The translations under genes and the position numbers were made by a program. Positions 1-13,080 of a stretch of 42,271 nt of DNA are shown here, piece by piece; within the stretch, counting starts at the first letter, position 1, and each line of letters opens with the position of its first letter. Below the pieces are notes generated by a model that was not told the DNA's origin, did no database searches, and saw nothing but the letters and a program-made list of their open reading frames with translations. The DNA lies in contig CAITYF010000151.1 of assembly GCA_903896545.1 (NCBI GenBank), positions 1-42,271 on the forward strand, written 5' to 3'. Origin of the DNA: an uncultured Myxococcales bacterium. GTDB lineage: Bacteria > Myxococcota_A > UBA9042.

Positions 1-37
1 CGCTCCCAGCACTCTTCAATCCCCACGACTCCATCAT
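1..37 (-). CDS. Possible 5' end of a gene leaving the window
   Basis: On the minus strand two adjacent ATG codons (at 37-35 and 34-32) follow a strong Shine-Dalgarno-like GGGAGG. The frame then stays open to the window edge, reading MMESWGLKSAGS. Only about 12 codons are visible, so no family can be named. The gene would lie downstream of the topoisomerase gene in the same direction. The call rests only on the ribosome binding site and the open frame. Confidence 0.35.
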   Translation of the reverse strand, partial: MMESWGLKSAGS

Positions 38-173
38 CGCACCTCCCGTTCACCGCGTTAGATCACGCGAACGGGTGGAGGTCAAGTTGTTGACCAGAAT
101 GGGCATTCGCGAGTTGTGCGGGATCTTCAGACTGAAGTCCGGGGCGTCCCCGGTGACCTCGCTCCGCAGCGTC

Positions 174-362
174 ACTCCATCTACATCTTCCACGTTTGGC
201 ACGGTTCGCACCGGCAAGCGCCCATAGGGGCGCGCGGCAGTTGCTTCAACTCCATCTACATCTTCCACGTTTGGCAGGGTTCACACCGGCAAGCGCCCAT
301 AGGGGCGCGCGGCAGTTGCTTCAACTCCATCTACATCTTCCACGTTTGGCAGGGTTCACACC
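174..362. repeat. 75-bp tandem repeat, 2.5 copies, overlapping the topoisomerase 3' end
   Basis: Two full units (174-248 and 249-323) differ at only two positions. A third, partial unit (324-362) matches for 39 bp and forms the last codons and stop of the topoisomerase III gene. Each full unit therefore holds a copy of the gene's 3' end plus about 36 bp of spacer. The spacer carries a perfect hairpin, GCGCCC-ATAG-GGGCGC, at 218-233 and 293-308. The period is a multiple of three, so short open frames cross the units on both strands, but a TGA interrupts the frame on the minus strand. The likeliest origin is tandem duplication downstream of the gene. The hairpins could also help end transcription, although no T-run follows them. 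Confidence 0.9.
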
Positions 363-2778
363 ACAAATACCACCCCCGCTTACGCGGGCTCCACAGCGCC
401 GCCATCGGCAATTCGCACGAGGCACACGGCTGCACCGCGGGTTCCGGCGGCAACTCCTTGCGGTCCTTCACCTGGGGCCACGAATCGCACTTTTGGCAAC
501 GCAGGAAGTACTGTTGCTTTTTTTCGCTCCAGACGAGGTGGGCAATCTGCTTGCACGACTCACACTTGACCAGCGCCGGCATCGGCGGGCGGTCGGCATT
601 CCGTTGCGCGTCCTGCTCGGCACCGCAGCACTGGCACAGTTGTTTGCCGCTGCGCAAGGTCGCTACGGCGCCTGTGCAGAACCGGCACCGTCCGAGCGCA
701 CGACCCGCCTCGTCCACGTCCCAACTGACGCGGCACTGCGGATCGGCAATGGCGCTGCACTGCATGTAGCTGCGCCCTTCCCAGGTCTTCCGCAGCAAAT
801 TCGAGCCGCAACGCGGGCACGTCGGCAGCGCCTGTTCTCCAGGTGCGCGCGTCACGGTCGGTTTGCTCCGCCGAATGCTCTCCACCAACTCCGTCACGTA
901 CTTGCGAATATCCGCCATAAACGCGTCGCGCTGCGCCGTTCCCCGGCGAATCTGCTCCATCGCGGCTTCCCACTGCCCCGTCAGTAGCGGCGACTTCAAC
1001 GCGTCCACCTGAATGCTGTCGATGAGCGACACGCCCTTCTCCGTTGGCACGAGGTTCGTCGTCTTGCGTTCCTGTTTGCGCTCCACGTAGCCGCGCTTGA
1101 TCAGCGTCTCGATGATGTTCGCCCGCGTCGCCGGCGTGCCCAGTCCCGAATCCTTCATCGCGCCACGCAGATTCTCGTCGTCCAGTTCGCGTCCCGCCGT
1201 CTGCATCGCCGTCAGCAGATCACCTTCCGTCATCGCTTTGGGCGGCGTCGTCTGGCCTTTCTTCGTCTGCAAGTCGACGGTCTCCACCGACTCGCCCTTC
1301 TTCAACTTGGGCAGTTTGCCACTGTCGTCACCTTCGGCTTTTTGCCGCGTCGGCTGCGGGTCCACGCGCGACCATCCCGGATCTTTGAGCACGTTGCCGT
1401 AACTTTTGAACGTCTCACCTTCTTGTCCGCGCGCTTTGCCAATCGTCGTCACGACCTCGGTCTTCGCTTCGATGCGGTCCGGGAACCACGCCGCCAGAAG
1501 CCGCCGCGCGATGAGATCGTAAATCTTGCCCTGCTCATCCGGCAGCGACTGCGGCGGCGCCTTCTCTGTCACGGTCAAACCGCTGTGATCCTCGACTTCC
1601 TTGTCGTCGACAAACCGTTTGCTCAGCGGCGGCGGCTTGCCGTTGCCCATCGCCAGAATCTCGCGCACAAAATCGGCGTACGGCGAGTTGCGCAGCGCGT
1701 CCAGCCACTGCGGCGCTTTGGCCGCGTCGGCTTGCGTCAGGTGTCGGGAATTCGTACGCGGGTAGGAGATCAGCTTGGCTTCGTACAGCAGCTGCGCGAT
1801 CTCCAGCGTATGCTCCGCCGTCATGCCAAACCGCTTGTTCGCCTCTTTTTGCAGCGCCGTCAGGTCGTACAGCAGCTCCGGCTTCTTCTTGTCGTCCCGC
1901 GCGCTGACCGACGTCACCAGGCCCGGCTGCCCCCGCAGTTTCTCCACCAACTCGCGCGCGTCGGCCTCGCGATCCAGCCGATCGTCGTCGCGCGTCGACG
2001 CCTTGCCGCCTTCCAGAACGACCGGGATCTTGCGAAACCACGTGCCCTTGTACACCGGTCGCGGCTCGTCGCCGTCGAGTTCGGGCTGAAACTGCGCGAC
2101 GATTGTCCAAAAATCCTTCGGCACGAAGTGATTGCGGTCTTTTTCGCGCATCACGAGGATCGCCAGCGTCGGCGTCTGCACGCGGCCCACGCTGTACACA
2201 CCTTCGCCACCGTGACTCTTGGCCACGAGCGTCTGTGCGCGCGTGCAGTTCAGACCCACGAGCCAGTCCGCTTCCTGGCGACAGCGCGCGGCGTCTGTCA
2301 GGCCACGATACGCCTCGTCCGGCTTCATTTTCGCCCACGCGTCGCGGATCGCATCGTCGGTCAAGGACGACGTCCACAGGCGCTTCACCGGCTTTGCACA
2401 GCCCGCCAGCGCGTACGTCAGGTGGAAGATCAACTGCCCTTCCCGCCCGGCGTCGGTCGCGTTCACCACGTCCGTGAGCTTGGCGTCCTGCAGGAGATCG
2501 CGCACCGCGTTCCACTGGTCCATCGTGCTGGGCGACGCCTCATACTGAAATTCCGCGGGCAAGAGCGGCAACGACGACATCGTCCAGCGTTTTAACGCGG
2601 GATCGTACCGCTCCGGATCGACCGCCTGCACCAAATGGCCGACGCACCACGTCACGATAAGCGGCTCGCCCGACTTGGGATCGCGGCCGTGGATCGCGTG
2701 ACGGCCGGCGCCGGAAATGCCCAGCGCGGTCGCAATCGCGCGGCCCATGCTGGGTTTTTCGGAGAGAATGAGGCGCAT
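331..2778 (-). CDS. topB: DNA topoisomerase III (type IA)
   Basis: The 815-residue protein is a type IA topoisomerase that passes single DNA strands through a transient 5'-phosphotyrosine break. The TOPRIM domain opens the protein (MRLILSEKPS, Glu7), with the acidic DAGREG motif at 109-114. The catalytic tyrosine is Tyr339 in LISYPRTNS. The topoisomerase-III-type start and GVYSVGRVQTPTLA at about 193-205 favour TopB over TopA. The C-terminal third carries four Cys-x2-Cys zinc-ribbon-like modules, longer than E. coli TopB (about 650 residues). The last ends in CEPCQTWKM. AAGGA precedes the ATG. The gene follows the complex I cluster after 67 bp and could be cotranscribed with it. Its last bases form the final unit of the 75-bp tandem repeat. 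Confidence 0.95.
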   Translation of the reverse strand: MRLILSEKPSMGRAIATALGISGAGRHAIHGRDPKSGEPLIVTWCVGHLVQAVDPERYDPALKRWTMSSLPLLPAEFQYEASPSTMDQWNAVRDLLQDAKLTDVVNATDAGREGQLIFHLTYALAGCAKPVKRLWTSSLTDDAIRDAWAKMKPDEAYRGLTDAARCRQEADWLVGLNCTRAQTLVAKSHGGEGVYSVGRVQTPTLAILVMREKDRNHFVPKDFWTIVAQFQPELDGDEPRPVYKGTWFRKIPVVLEGGKASTRDDDRLDREADARELVEKLRGQPGLVTSVSARDDKKKPELLYDLTALQKEANKRFGMTAEHTLEIAQLLYEAKLISYPRTNSRHLTQADAAKAPQWLDALRNSPYADFVREILAMGNGKPPPLSKRFVDDKEVEDHSGLTVTEKAPPQSLPDEQGKIYDLIARRLLAAWFPDRIEAKTEVVTTIGKARGQEGETFKSYGNVLKDPGWSRVDPQPTRQKAEGDDSGKLPKLKKGESVETVDLQTKKGQTTPPKAMTEGDLLTAMQTAGRELDDENLRGAMKDSGLGTPATRANIIETLIKRGYVERKQERKTTNLVPTEKGVSLIDSIQVDALKSPLLTGQWEAAMEQIRRGTAQRDAFMADIRKYVTELVESIRRSKPTVTRAPGEQALPTCPRCGSNLLRKTWEGRSYMQCSAIADPQCRVSWDVDEAGRALGRCRFCTGAVATLRSGKQLCQCCGAEQDAQRNADRPPMPALVKCESCKQIAHLVWSEKKQQYFLRCQKCDSWPQVKDRKELPPEPAVQPCASCELPMAALWSPRKRGWYLWCEPCQTWKM

Positions 2779-2817
2779 CGATCGTCCTTGGCGTTGCGGC
2801 CGGGGACGGGAGCGTAG

Positions 2818-2835
2818 GTCGCGGGGCCACGCGAC
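2818..2835. other. Small hairpin between the deoxyribosyltransferase-like gene and topB
   Basis: GTCGCG and CGCGAC form a perfect 6-bp stem around a 6-base loop in the 67-bp gap. No T-run follows on either strand, so it is not a convincing intrinsic terminator. It may be chance in GC-rich DNA. Confidence 0.3.
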
Positions 2836-2845
2836 GCAAGCACTC

Positions 2846-5139
<2,294 letters not shown>

Positions 5140-5151
5140 GGTGCGCTGTCC

Positions 5152-6702
5152 TTAGGGATGACCGGCGACCGCAAGGGCCCCAGTCGCGTGCAGACGGTTC
5201 ACAAACGGCAGGAGCGCGCTCTCGATGAGATCGATGAGCAGCCCCGGCACCAGACCAACGACGGCGAGCGTCACGACGAGAATGCCCGTGGAGAGGCGCT
5301 CGGTGAGCGTGGCATCGGTGAGTTCCAGAAAGTGCGGGTCGGTGATCGGGCCCTGGAAGACCTTGGCCAGACCGCGCAGCACGTAGACGGCGGTAACAAC
5401 GATGGAAAGCGTGGCGATGACGGTCAGGACGCGCGTGGCGAGCGGGTCGGACCAGGCGTTGCCAAAGAAGCCGCCCATGAAGACGTGCGACTCCGCGACA
5501 AAGCCGGCAAAGCCGGGCAAGCCGAGCGACGCCATGCCGGCGATGTAGAAGCAGACCGCGAGCCACGGCATGACTTTGGCCAAGCCGCCCATGTCCGGGA
5601 TGATGCGCGTGTGCGTGCGGCCGTAGACCATGCCGATGAGCGCGAAGAAGAGGCCGGTCATCACGCCGTGGCTAAACATCTGGAGGACAGCGCCTTTGAA
5701 GCCCATGAGGTTCAAGCTGGCGACGCCAAAGAGCACAAAGCCGCAGTGGCTGACGGACGAGTACGCCGTGAAGAACTTGAGGTCCGTCTGCTTGATCGCG
5801 CCAAACGCGCCGTAGAGGATGTTGATGGTCGTGAGCGCCATGAAGAAGAGGCCCCAGTACTGGGCACCTTCGGGCAGCAGGTAAACGCCGATGCGCAGCG
5901 CGCCGTAGCCGCCGAGCTTCATCAAGACACCGGCGTGGAGCATCGAGACCGCGGTGGGCGCGGACGCGTGGCCATCGGGCGACCAGGTGTGGAACGGGTA
6001 GAGCGCGCCGAGCACGCCAAAGCCGATGAAGATGAGCGGGAAGACCCAGCGCTGCATTTCAACGGGGTAGTGGAACTGCGCGAGTTGCGTCAGGTCAAAC
6101 GTCGTGCCGCCCGCGTAGTGATAGAGCGCCAACATGCCGACGAGGATGAACGCGGAGCCGAACATCAGCATGAGCGTGAGCTTCATCGCCGAGTATTCCT
6201 TGGGACCGGTGCCCCAGACGCCGATCAAGAGGTACATCGGCAGCACGGCGACTTCGTAGAACATGAAAAAGAGGAACATGTCGAAGCTGAGGAACACGCC
6301 GAACACGCCAGTGACGAGCAGGAGCAGCAGCGCGAAGAATTCCTTGGTGCGGTTGACGACGTTCCACGACGCGAGCACGCCGGTGAAGATGATGATGGAG
6401 GTGAGGATGACCATCGACATCGTGATGCCATCGATGCCGACCAGGTAGTCGACGCCGAGGGACTTGAACCACGGGATGCGTTCGACGAAATAGAGCTTGG
6501 TCAAGGTCGAGGTCTTGGCGAGCGCGATGTCCGGAGACGCGACTTCCCAGAATTTCCACGTGGTGAACGCCGTGAGCAGCAGGTGCGCGCCGGTACCGAC
6601 GAGCGAAACCCAGCGGATCAGCGTCGGGCGTGACGCGGGCGTAAAGAGCACGCCGAGCGTGGTCAGAAACGGCAACAGAATGAGCCAACTTGCCAGACCC
6701 AT
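5152..6702 (-). CDS. nuoM: NADH-quinone oxidoreductase-type subunit M
   Basis: This 516-residue antiporter-like subunit of the complex I membrane arm translocates protons. The signature LYPFHTWSPDGHASAPTAVS, followed by MLHAGVLMKLGGYG, marks NuoM. The N-terminal MGLASWLILLPFLTTLGVLF is a typical first helix. The gene starts 3 bp after the nuoL stop, indicating cotranscription and likely coupled translation. Confidence 0.97.
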   Translation of the reverse strand: MGLASWLILLPFLTTLGVLFTPASRPTLIRWVSLVGTGAHLLLTAFTTWKFWEVASPDIALAKTSTLTKLYFVERIPWFKSLGVDYLVGIDGITMSMVILTSIIIFTGVLASWNVVNRTKEFFALLLLLVTGVFGVFLSFDMFLFFMFYEVAVLPMYLLIGVWGTGPKEYSAMKLTLMLMFGSAFILVGMLALYHYAGGTTFDLTQLAQFHYPVEMQRWVFPLIFIGFGVLGALYPFHTWSPDGHASAPTAVSMLHAGVLMKLGGYGALRIGVYLLPEGAQYWGLFFMALTTINILYGAFGAIKQTDLKFFTAYSSVSHCGFVLFGVASLNLMGFKGAVLQMFSHGVMTGLFFALIGMVYGRTHTRIIPDMGGLAKVMPWLAVCFYIAGMASLGLPGFAGFVAESHVFMGGFFGNAWSDPLATRVLTVIATLSIVVTAVYVLRGLAKVFQGPITDPHFLELTDATLTERLSTGILVVTLAVVGLVPGLLIDLIESALLPFVNRLHATGALAVAGHP

Positions 6703-6705
6703 GAG

Positions 6706-8691
<1,986 letters not shown>

Positions 8692-8694
8692 GGT

Positions 8695-9045
8695 TCAGTC
8701 CTTGAGCGCATCCAGGCGGGTCACATCGACGGTGCGGCGTTCCGCGTACATCGCCACGAAGATCGCCATGCCGACGACCACTTCCGCAGCGGCCACGGCG
8801 ATGACAAAGATGGTCATCACGGCGCCGTCGAGCCGCTCCGCGCCGCCCAGATTGGTCGGTGCAAGGTAGCGGTTGAAGAGCACGAAGTTGACGGCCGCGG
8901 CGTTCAAGCAGAGTTCCAAGGACATCAGCACGCCAACGGCGTTGCGCCGGGTCAGCATGCCGTAGAGGCCGATGGAAAACAGCGCGGACGTGAGCACCAG
9001 CCAATGCTGGAGCGTCAGGCCATGCGTGGTGAGGAACTCAGCCAT
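8695..9045 (-). CDS. nuoK: NADH-quinone oxidoreductase-type subunit K
   Basis: This 116-residue, three-helix subunit of the complex I membrane arm keeps two buried glutamates, in LMSLELCLNA and AAAEVVVGMAI, which belong to the central proton path. The ATG follows GGAGGTGCACA. It overlaps the last 8 bp of nuoJ. About a dozen residues at the C-terminus extend beyond the usual 100-residue length. Confidence 0.95.
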   Translation of the reverse strand: MAEFLTTHGLTLQHWLVLTSALFSIGLYGMLTRRNAVGVLMSLELCLNAAAVNFVLFNRYLAPTNLGGAERLDGAVMTIFVIAVAAAEVVVGMAIFVAMYAERRTVDVTRLDALKD

Positions 9046-9586
9046 TGTGCACCTCCGGCTTGGACAGTGCAGCCGGCTTGCGGGCGATCACGATGCCGCC
9101 AATCATCGCCGCCAGGAGCAGCAACGAGACGACTTCAAAAGGCAGCGCGTAGCCGTTTTCACCGGTATCCAGGAGCGCGCGACCGATCGCCGCGACGTCG
9201 TTCTTGGGCAGCGCCGAGAGGGCACGGTCGGCAAACGCCGGTGCCGTCATCATGCAGTAGGACAACCCGAAGAACGTCAGCGCGACGACGGCGCCAATGA
9301 GCTGCCGCCCACGCGTCGGGTGGTCCTCCAGAAGCTCCGTCGTGCGCGTCAGCATCACGGCGAAGACGAGCAAGACGACGATGCCGCCGACGTAGACGAG
9401 CACTTGCACGCCGGCCAGGAACGGGGAATCGAGGAGCAGGTACAGCCCCGCGCTCGCCGCAAGCACGCCCATCAGCGAGACCGCCGCGCGCAGAATGCGC
9501 CGCCCGGTGACGACCGACCACGCCAGCGACAGGGAAATCGCCGCGAGCAGGTAGAACACCAAAGTCGGGAACACGCTAGCCAACAT
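9038..9586 (-). CDS. nuoJ: NADH-quinone oxidoreductase-type subunit J
   Basis: The 182-residue membrane subunit begins at MLASVFPTLVFYLL. A longer frame runs upstream to 9748, but that extension is Arg/Lys-rich, lies inside nuoI and is an artefact. GVQVLVYVGGIVVLLVFAVM is the conserved NuoJ helix 3 region with its pi-bulge glycines. The start overlaps the nuoI stop by 11 bp and the stop overlaps nuoK by 8 bp. Confidence 0.94.
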   Translation of the reverse strand: MLASVFPTLVFYLLAAISLSLAWSVVTGRRILRAAVSLMGVLAASAGLYLLLDSPFLAGVQVLVYVGGIVVLLVFAVMLTRTTELLEDHPTRGRQLIGAVVALTFFGLSYCMMTAPAFADRALSALPKNDVAAIGRALLDTGENGYALPFEVVSLLLLAAMIGGIVIARKPAALSKPEVHNG

Positions 9587-10361
9587 CCTTGGCCTCCGCT
9601 GCAGGTTCCGCTGCCGGGGCTTCCGCCGCGGCTTTGGCTGCTTCTTTCTTGGCGATCCGCGCCGCCTTGGCAGCAGCGTAGGCGGCATGCGTCGCCGCTT
9701 TCTTGGCCCTTTGCCGTTCCGCCAACGCTTCAATGATGGTGTGGGCACCGTAAGGGTCGCGCTTTTCCATCGCCGCTTTGCGCGCTTCCGGGTCTTCGAT
9801 CTTCTCCAAGACAGACGCGACTGGACCGGCGTAGTCGTTCAACGTGTACGCCAGCAAACGGCGGTCGTAGACCGACGACTCGAACGTGCCATCAAAGCGC
9901 AGCACGCCAAACGGGCAGACGATGACGCAGGTGTTGCAGAACGTGCAGCTGTCCAAACGCCAGACGAATGAGTCGATTTCCTTCTTGCTCACCGCGGGCT
10001 TTTCGCGACCGGTGATGATGATGGAGACATTCGGGCAGGCTTCTTCGCAAATGCGGCACATCGTGCACTTGTGGTAGCCGTTGTCGTCGTGGTTGAACGC
10101 GAGCTGCGCGCGGAAGCGGTCGGGCAGCTTCAGCGTCTCGCGGTTCTCCGGGTACTGCTGCGTGATCACGGTCGACGGCCGCATCAGGTAGCCGACCGTG
10201 ACTTTCATACCGCTAAACAGCGAGCGAATGCCCTTGAAAACGCCGCCGATCGCGCCGGATTTGTCGATCCAGGGCACAGCGCCAGTGACAGCGCCGCCCG
10301 TGCCGACGTGCTTTTCCGGCGGGGGTAGAACTTCGGGTGCGGCGATCGATTCGTCTGACAT
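9576..10361 (-). CDS. nuoI: NADH-quinone oxidoreductase-type subunit I, with Ala/Lys-rich tail
   Basis: This 261-residue peripheral-arm subunit carries two [4Fe-4S] clusters (N6a and N6b), bound by Cys99, Cys102, Cys105, Cys109 and by Cys139, Cys142, Cys145, Cys149. The chosen ATG (MSDESIAAPE) has AGGA five bases upstream; ATG codons at 10367 and 10379 are alternatives. The last 55 or so residues form a low-complexity Ala/Lys/Glu-rich tail, beyond the usual family end. Without NuoEFG in the cluster, NuoI would be the likely entry point for electrons from ferredoxin, as proposed for other NADH-module-free complexes. The stop overlaps nuoJ by 11 bp. Confidence 0.92.
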   Translation of the reverse strand: MSDESIAAPEVLPPPEKHVGTGGAVTGAVPWIDKSGAIGGVFKGIRSLFSGMKVTVGYLMRPSTVITQQYPENRETLKLPDRFRAQLAFNHDDNGYHKCTMCRICEEACPNVSIIITGREKPAVSKKEIDSFVWRLDSCTFCNTCVIVCPFGVLRFDGTFESSVYDRRLLAYTLNDYAGPVASVLEKIEDPEARKAAMEKRDPYGAHTIIEALAERQRAKKAATHAAYAAAKAARIAKKEAAKAAAEAPAAEPAAEAKDVG

Positions 10362-10368
10362 GACCATC

Positions 10369-11448
10369 CTATCCCGCAAAGAAGTAGAAGCCCGTCACGA
10401 CGCACGCCGCCGAGACGAAGAGGTTCACAAAGCCGATGGGCAACAGAATCTTCCATTCCAAGCGCATCAGCTGATCGACGCGCAAGCGAGGGAAAGTCCA
10501 GCGGAACCACATGATGAGGAAGATGACAGCGGACGTCTTGAGCGTGAACCATAAGCCGGGAGGCAGGAGGTCCATGATGCCGTTGAACACCGTGAAGTGA
10601 CCGACGTGCAGCGGCATCCAACCGCCCAGAAAGAGCGTGGAGGCCATCGCCGCGAGAACGAACATGTTGAGGAATTCCGAGAGGAAGAAGAATGAGAAGC
10701 GCAGACCAGAGTATTCCGTGTGGAAGCCGGCGGTCAGTTCGCTCTCGCCTTCAGCCAAGTCGAACGGCGTGCGGTTGATTTCCGCGGTGCCGGCGATCAT
10801 GAAGATGCTGAACGCGACGATGCCGCAGCCGTGCGCGCGCCAGATCCACCAGCCGGTTTCCTGCGATTGCACGATCCCGGAGAGCTGCAGCGTGCCGGCG
10901 AAGAGCACAACGACGAGGAGCGCCAAGGTCGCCGAGACTTCGTAGGAAATGATCTGTGCACCCGCGCGCATGGCGCCCAACAGCGACCACTTGTTGTTCG
11001 AACTCCAACCGCCCAGCAGAATGCCCAGCACGCCCAAACCGCTCACGGCCGTCACATAGAGCACGCCGATGTTCATGTCCGCGACCTGGATCGACGGGCT
11101 CATCGGCAGGGCAATCATCACCAGCAACATGCCGGCAAAACTCAGTACCGGCGCGAGGATGTGCAAGAGCGCGTCCGCGTCGCGCGGCACGATGTCTTCC
11201 TTCAGGAGCAGCTTGATGGTGTCAGCGATTGTCTGCAGCAAGCCGTGCCAACCCACGCGCATCGGGCCCAAGCGGCACTGAAAGTGGGCGGAGACCTTGC
11301 GTTCGGCGTAGATGAGCACCAGCCCGCACAGCGTCACAAACGCCGTCACCGCCAGAATCGTCAACAGCACGTAGAGCACGGCGGTCCACGGGCTGCCTGG
11401 AAGCAGGTCGCCGGTGCGCTCAGCCATGGTTTTGACTTGCCAGGACAT
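10369..11448 (-). CDS. nuoH: NADH-quinone oxidoreductase-type subunit H
   Basis: This 359-residue membrane subunit forms part of the quinone-binding chamber and links the peripheral and membrane arms. GTAEINRTPFDLAEGESELT, followed by AGFHTEYSG, is the invariant loop of the family. AERKVSAHFQCRLGPMRVGW near the N-terminus is also diagnostic. It follows nuoD directly: there is no nuoE, nuoF or nuoG between D and H, where standard 14-gene operons have them. Confidence 0.97.
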   Translation of the reverse strand: MSWQVKTMAERTGDLLPGSPWTAVLYVLLTILAVTAFVTLCGLVLIYAERKVSAHFQCRLGPMRVGWHGLLQTIADTIKLLLKEDIVPRDADALLHILAPVLSFAGMLLVMIALPMSPSIQVADMNIGVLYVTAVSGLGVLGILLGGWSSNNKWSLLGAMRAGAQIISYEVSATLALLVVVLFAGTLQLSGIVQSQETGWWIWRAHGCGIVAFSIFMIAGTAEINRTPFDLAEGESELTAGFHTEYSGLRFSFFFLSEFLNMFVLAAMASTLFLGGWMPLHVGHFTVFNGIMDLLPPGLWFTLKTSAVIFLIMWFRWTFPRLRVDQLMRLEWKILLPIGFVNLFVSAACVVTGFYFFAG

Positions 11449-11457
11449 CCGTTTGCC

Positions 11458-12618
11458 TCAGCGGTCGATATCGGGGATGACGAGGTCAATCGACGACAGC
11501 ATCGCGACAAGGTCGCCAATACGTCCGCCAGTCGCCATTTCGCCAATGCACCACAGGTTGTTGAAGTTCGGCGTGCGGCAGTGAATGCGGTACGGCGATT
11601 CCTTGCCATCGGACACAAGCACGACACCCAGAACGCCACGCGGCGTCTCCATGTGGCTGTAGTGCACGCCCGCGGGGACCTTGATCTTTGCCGCCGGCTT
11701 GACCATAAAGGTCTTGCCTTCCGGGATGTTGTCGATCAGTTGCTCGACGATGCGGATCGACTGGCGCATTTCTTCCATGCGCACCCAGTAGCGGTCCCAG
11801 CAGTCGCCGGTCGTACCCACTGGAACGTCAAAATCCACTTGTGAATAGAGACCATACGGCTCGGACTTGCGCAAATCGTGGGCCACCCCGCTCGCGCGCA
11901 GGACGGGACCCGTCGCGCCCAGCGCCAGCGCGCGTTCCGCGCTCAGCTTGCCGATGCCGCGCAACCGCTCCTGAATGATGACGTTCTCGCTCATCAGCGT
12001 GTCGTATTCGGGAAGCTTGGACTTGAAATAGGCGAGGAACGTCTTCACGTCCTTCACGAAGTCCGGGTGGATGTCGTACATCACGCCACCGGGCTGGATG
12101 TAGTTCATCGTCAAGCGCGCGCCGATCGTCTTCTCAAAGATGTCGCATAGTTGTTCGCGATCGCGCAGGCCGTAGAAGAACGGCGTGAAGCCGCCCAGAT
12201 CCATGCCAAACACGCCCCACCACAGCTGGTGGCTCTGGATACGCTGGAGTTCACAGACCAACGTGCGGATCGCCTGAATGCGGTCCGTCGTCTCCATCTT
12301 GGCGGCTTTTTCAACCACCATCGTGACAGCCCAGTTGTTGGACAGCGCCGCGAGGTAGTCCATGCGGTCGACGAGGTGCACGAACTGGCGGTAGTTGCCA
12401 TGCTCGCCCATCTTTTCAATGCCGCGGTGGATGTAGCCCAGCACCGGCACGACGTCGCGCACCGTTTCGCCGTCCAGGCGCAGCACCAAACGCAGCACGC
12501 CGTGGGTCGACGGGTGCTGTGGGCCCATGTTGACGAAGTATTCTTCCGTCGACAGCGGGCTGGACGCCGTGCTTTCGCCGGAAATGCGCGCCTGGAGTGT
12601 GGAAACGTTCACGCTCAT
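11458..12618 (-). CDS. nuoD: NADH-quinone oxidoreductase-type subunit D
   Basis: The 386-residue 49-kDa-type subunit lines the quinone site and is related to [NiFe]-hydrogenase large subunits. NMGPQHPSTHGVLRLVLRLD near the start and LVAMLSSIDLVIPDIDR at the end are typical. The N-terminus has about 25 extra polar residues before the conserved region. It overlaps the nuoC stop by 4 bp (ATGA). It is a separate protein, not fused to NuoC. Confidence 0.97.
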   Translation of the reverse strand: MSVNVSTLQARISGESTASSPLSTEEYFVNMGPQHPSTHGVLRLVLRLDGETVRDVVPVLGYIHRGIEKMGEHGNYRQFVHLVDRMDYLAALSNNWAVTMVVEKAAKMETTDRIQAIRTLVCELQRIQSHQLWWGVFGMDLGGFTPFFYGLRDREQLCDIFEKTIGARLTMNYIQPGGVMYDIHPDFVKDVKTFLAYFKSKLPEYDTLMSENVIIQERLRGIGKLSAERALALGATGPVLRASGVAHDLRKSEPYGLYSQVDFDVPVGTTGDCWDRYWVRMEEMRQSIRIVEQLIDNIPEGKTFMVKPAAKIKVPAGVHYSHMETPRGVLGVVLVSDGKESPYRIHCRTPNFNNLWCIGEMATGGRIGDLVAMLSSIDLVIPDIDR

Positions 12619-13079
12619 TCCGGACGCTCCAACATGAAATCGTCTTCGTAATCTTTCCGCAGCGGAAAGCCGACCCAGTCGTCTTCCAGAAACAGCCGCC
12701 GCAAGTCCGGATGGTCGTCGTAGAGGATGCCCATCAGGTCATACGATTCGCGTTCGAGCCATTCGGCGATGGGATAGACGTTGCAAAGCGTCGGGACCTC
12801 TGGATTTTCCCGATCGACCGAAACCGACAGTGTGAGCACGTGACCGTGGGCAATCGAGGCCAACAGGTAGAGCAGCTCGAAGCGGTCTTCCTCGATCCAG
12901 TCGATCGCCGTGTGCGCTTCCAGAAGCTCAAACTTCAGCGCGGGGTCATCGCGCAGCCGCGTCGCGAGCGCCACGAGCCCTTCCGCCGGCACGATCAGCG
13001 TCGGACGATCGGTCTTCTCGCGGACAGTGGCATCGGGTTGCAACGCCTGAACGGCTGCGATGAGATTCGGCGCGTCCAT
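12615..13079 (-). CDS. nuoC: NADH-quinone oxidoreductase-type subunit C
   Basis: This 154-residue 30-kDa-type peripheral-arm subunit contains the family core ERESYDLMGILYDDHPDLRR, followed by the GFPLRKDYE ending. It is at the short end for NuoC but complete. One base separates it from nuoB and it overlaps nuoD by 4 bp, so translation is probably coupled. Confidence 0.95.
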   Translation of the reverse strand: MDAPNLIAAVQALQPDATVREKTDRPTLIVPAEGLVALATRLRDDPALKFELLEAHTAIDWIEEDRFELLYLLASIAHGHVLTLSVSVDRENPEVPTLCNVYPIAEWLERESYDLMGILYDDHPDLRRLFLEDDWVGFPLRKDYEDDFMLERPE

Positions 13080-13080
13080 C

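Noticed and set aside
50..268. 72-codon minus-strand frame across the tandem repeat
   Set aside because: Starts at a GTG inside a repeat unit without a ribosome site; part of its sequence is an out-of-frame copy of the topB end. The last 40 codons could be an old gene remnant but match nothing I know.
174..362. CRISPR array
   Set aside because: The period and hairpin look similar, but the would-be spacers are near-identical and equal the topB end, only two full units exist, and there are no cas genes.
2818..2835. Intrinsic terminator before topB
   Set aside because: The hairpin has no following T-run on either strand; kept only as a small hairpin.
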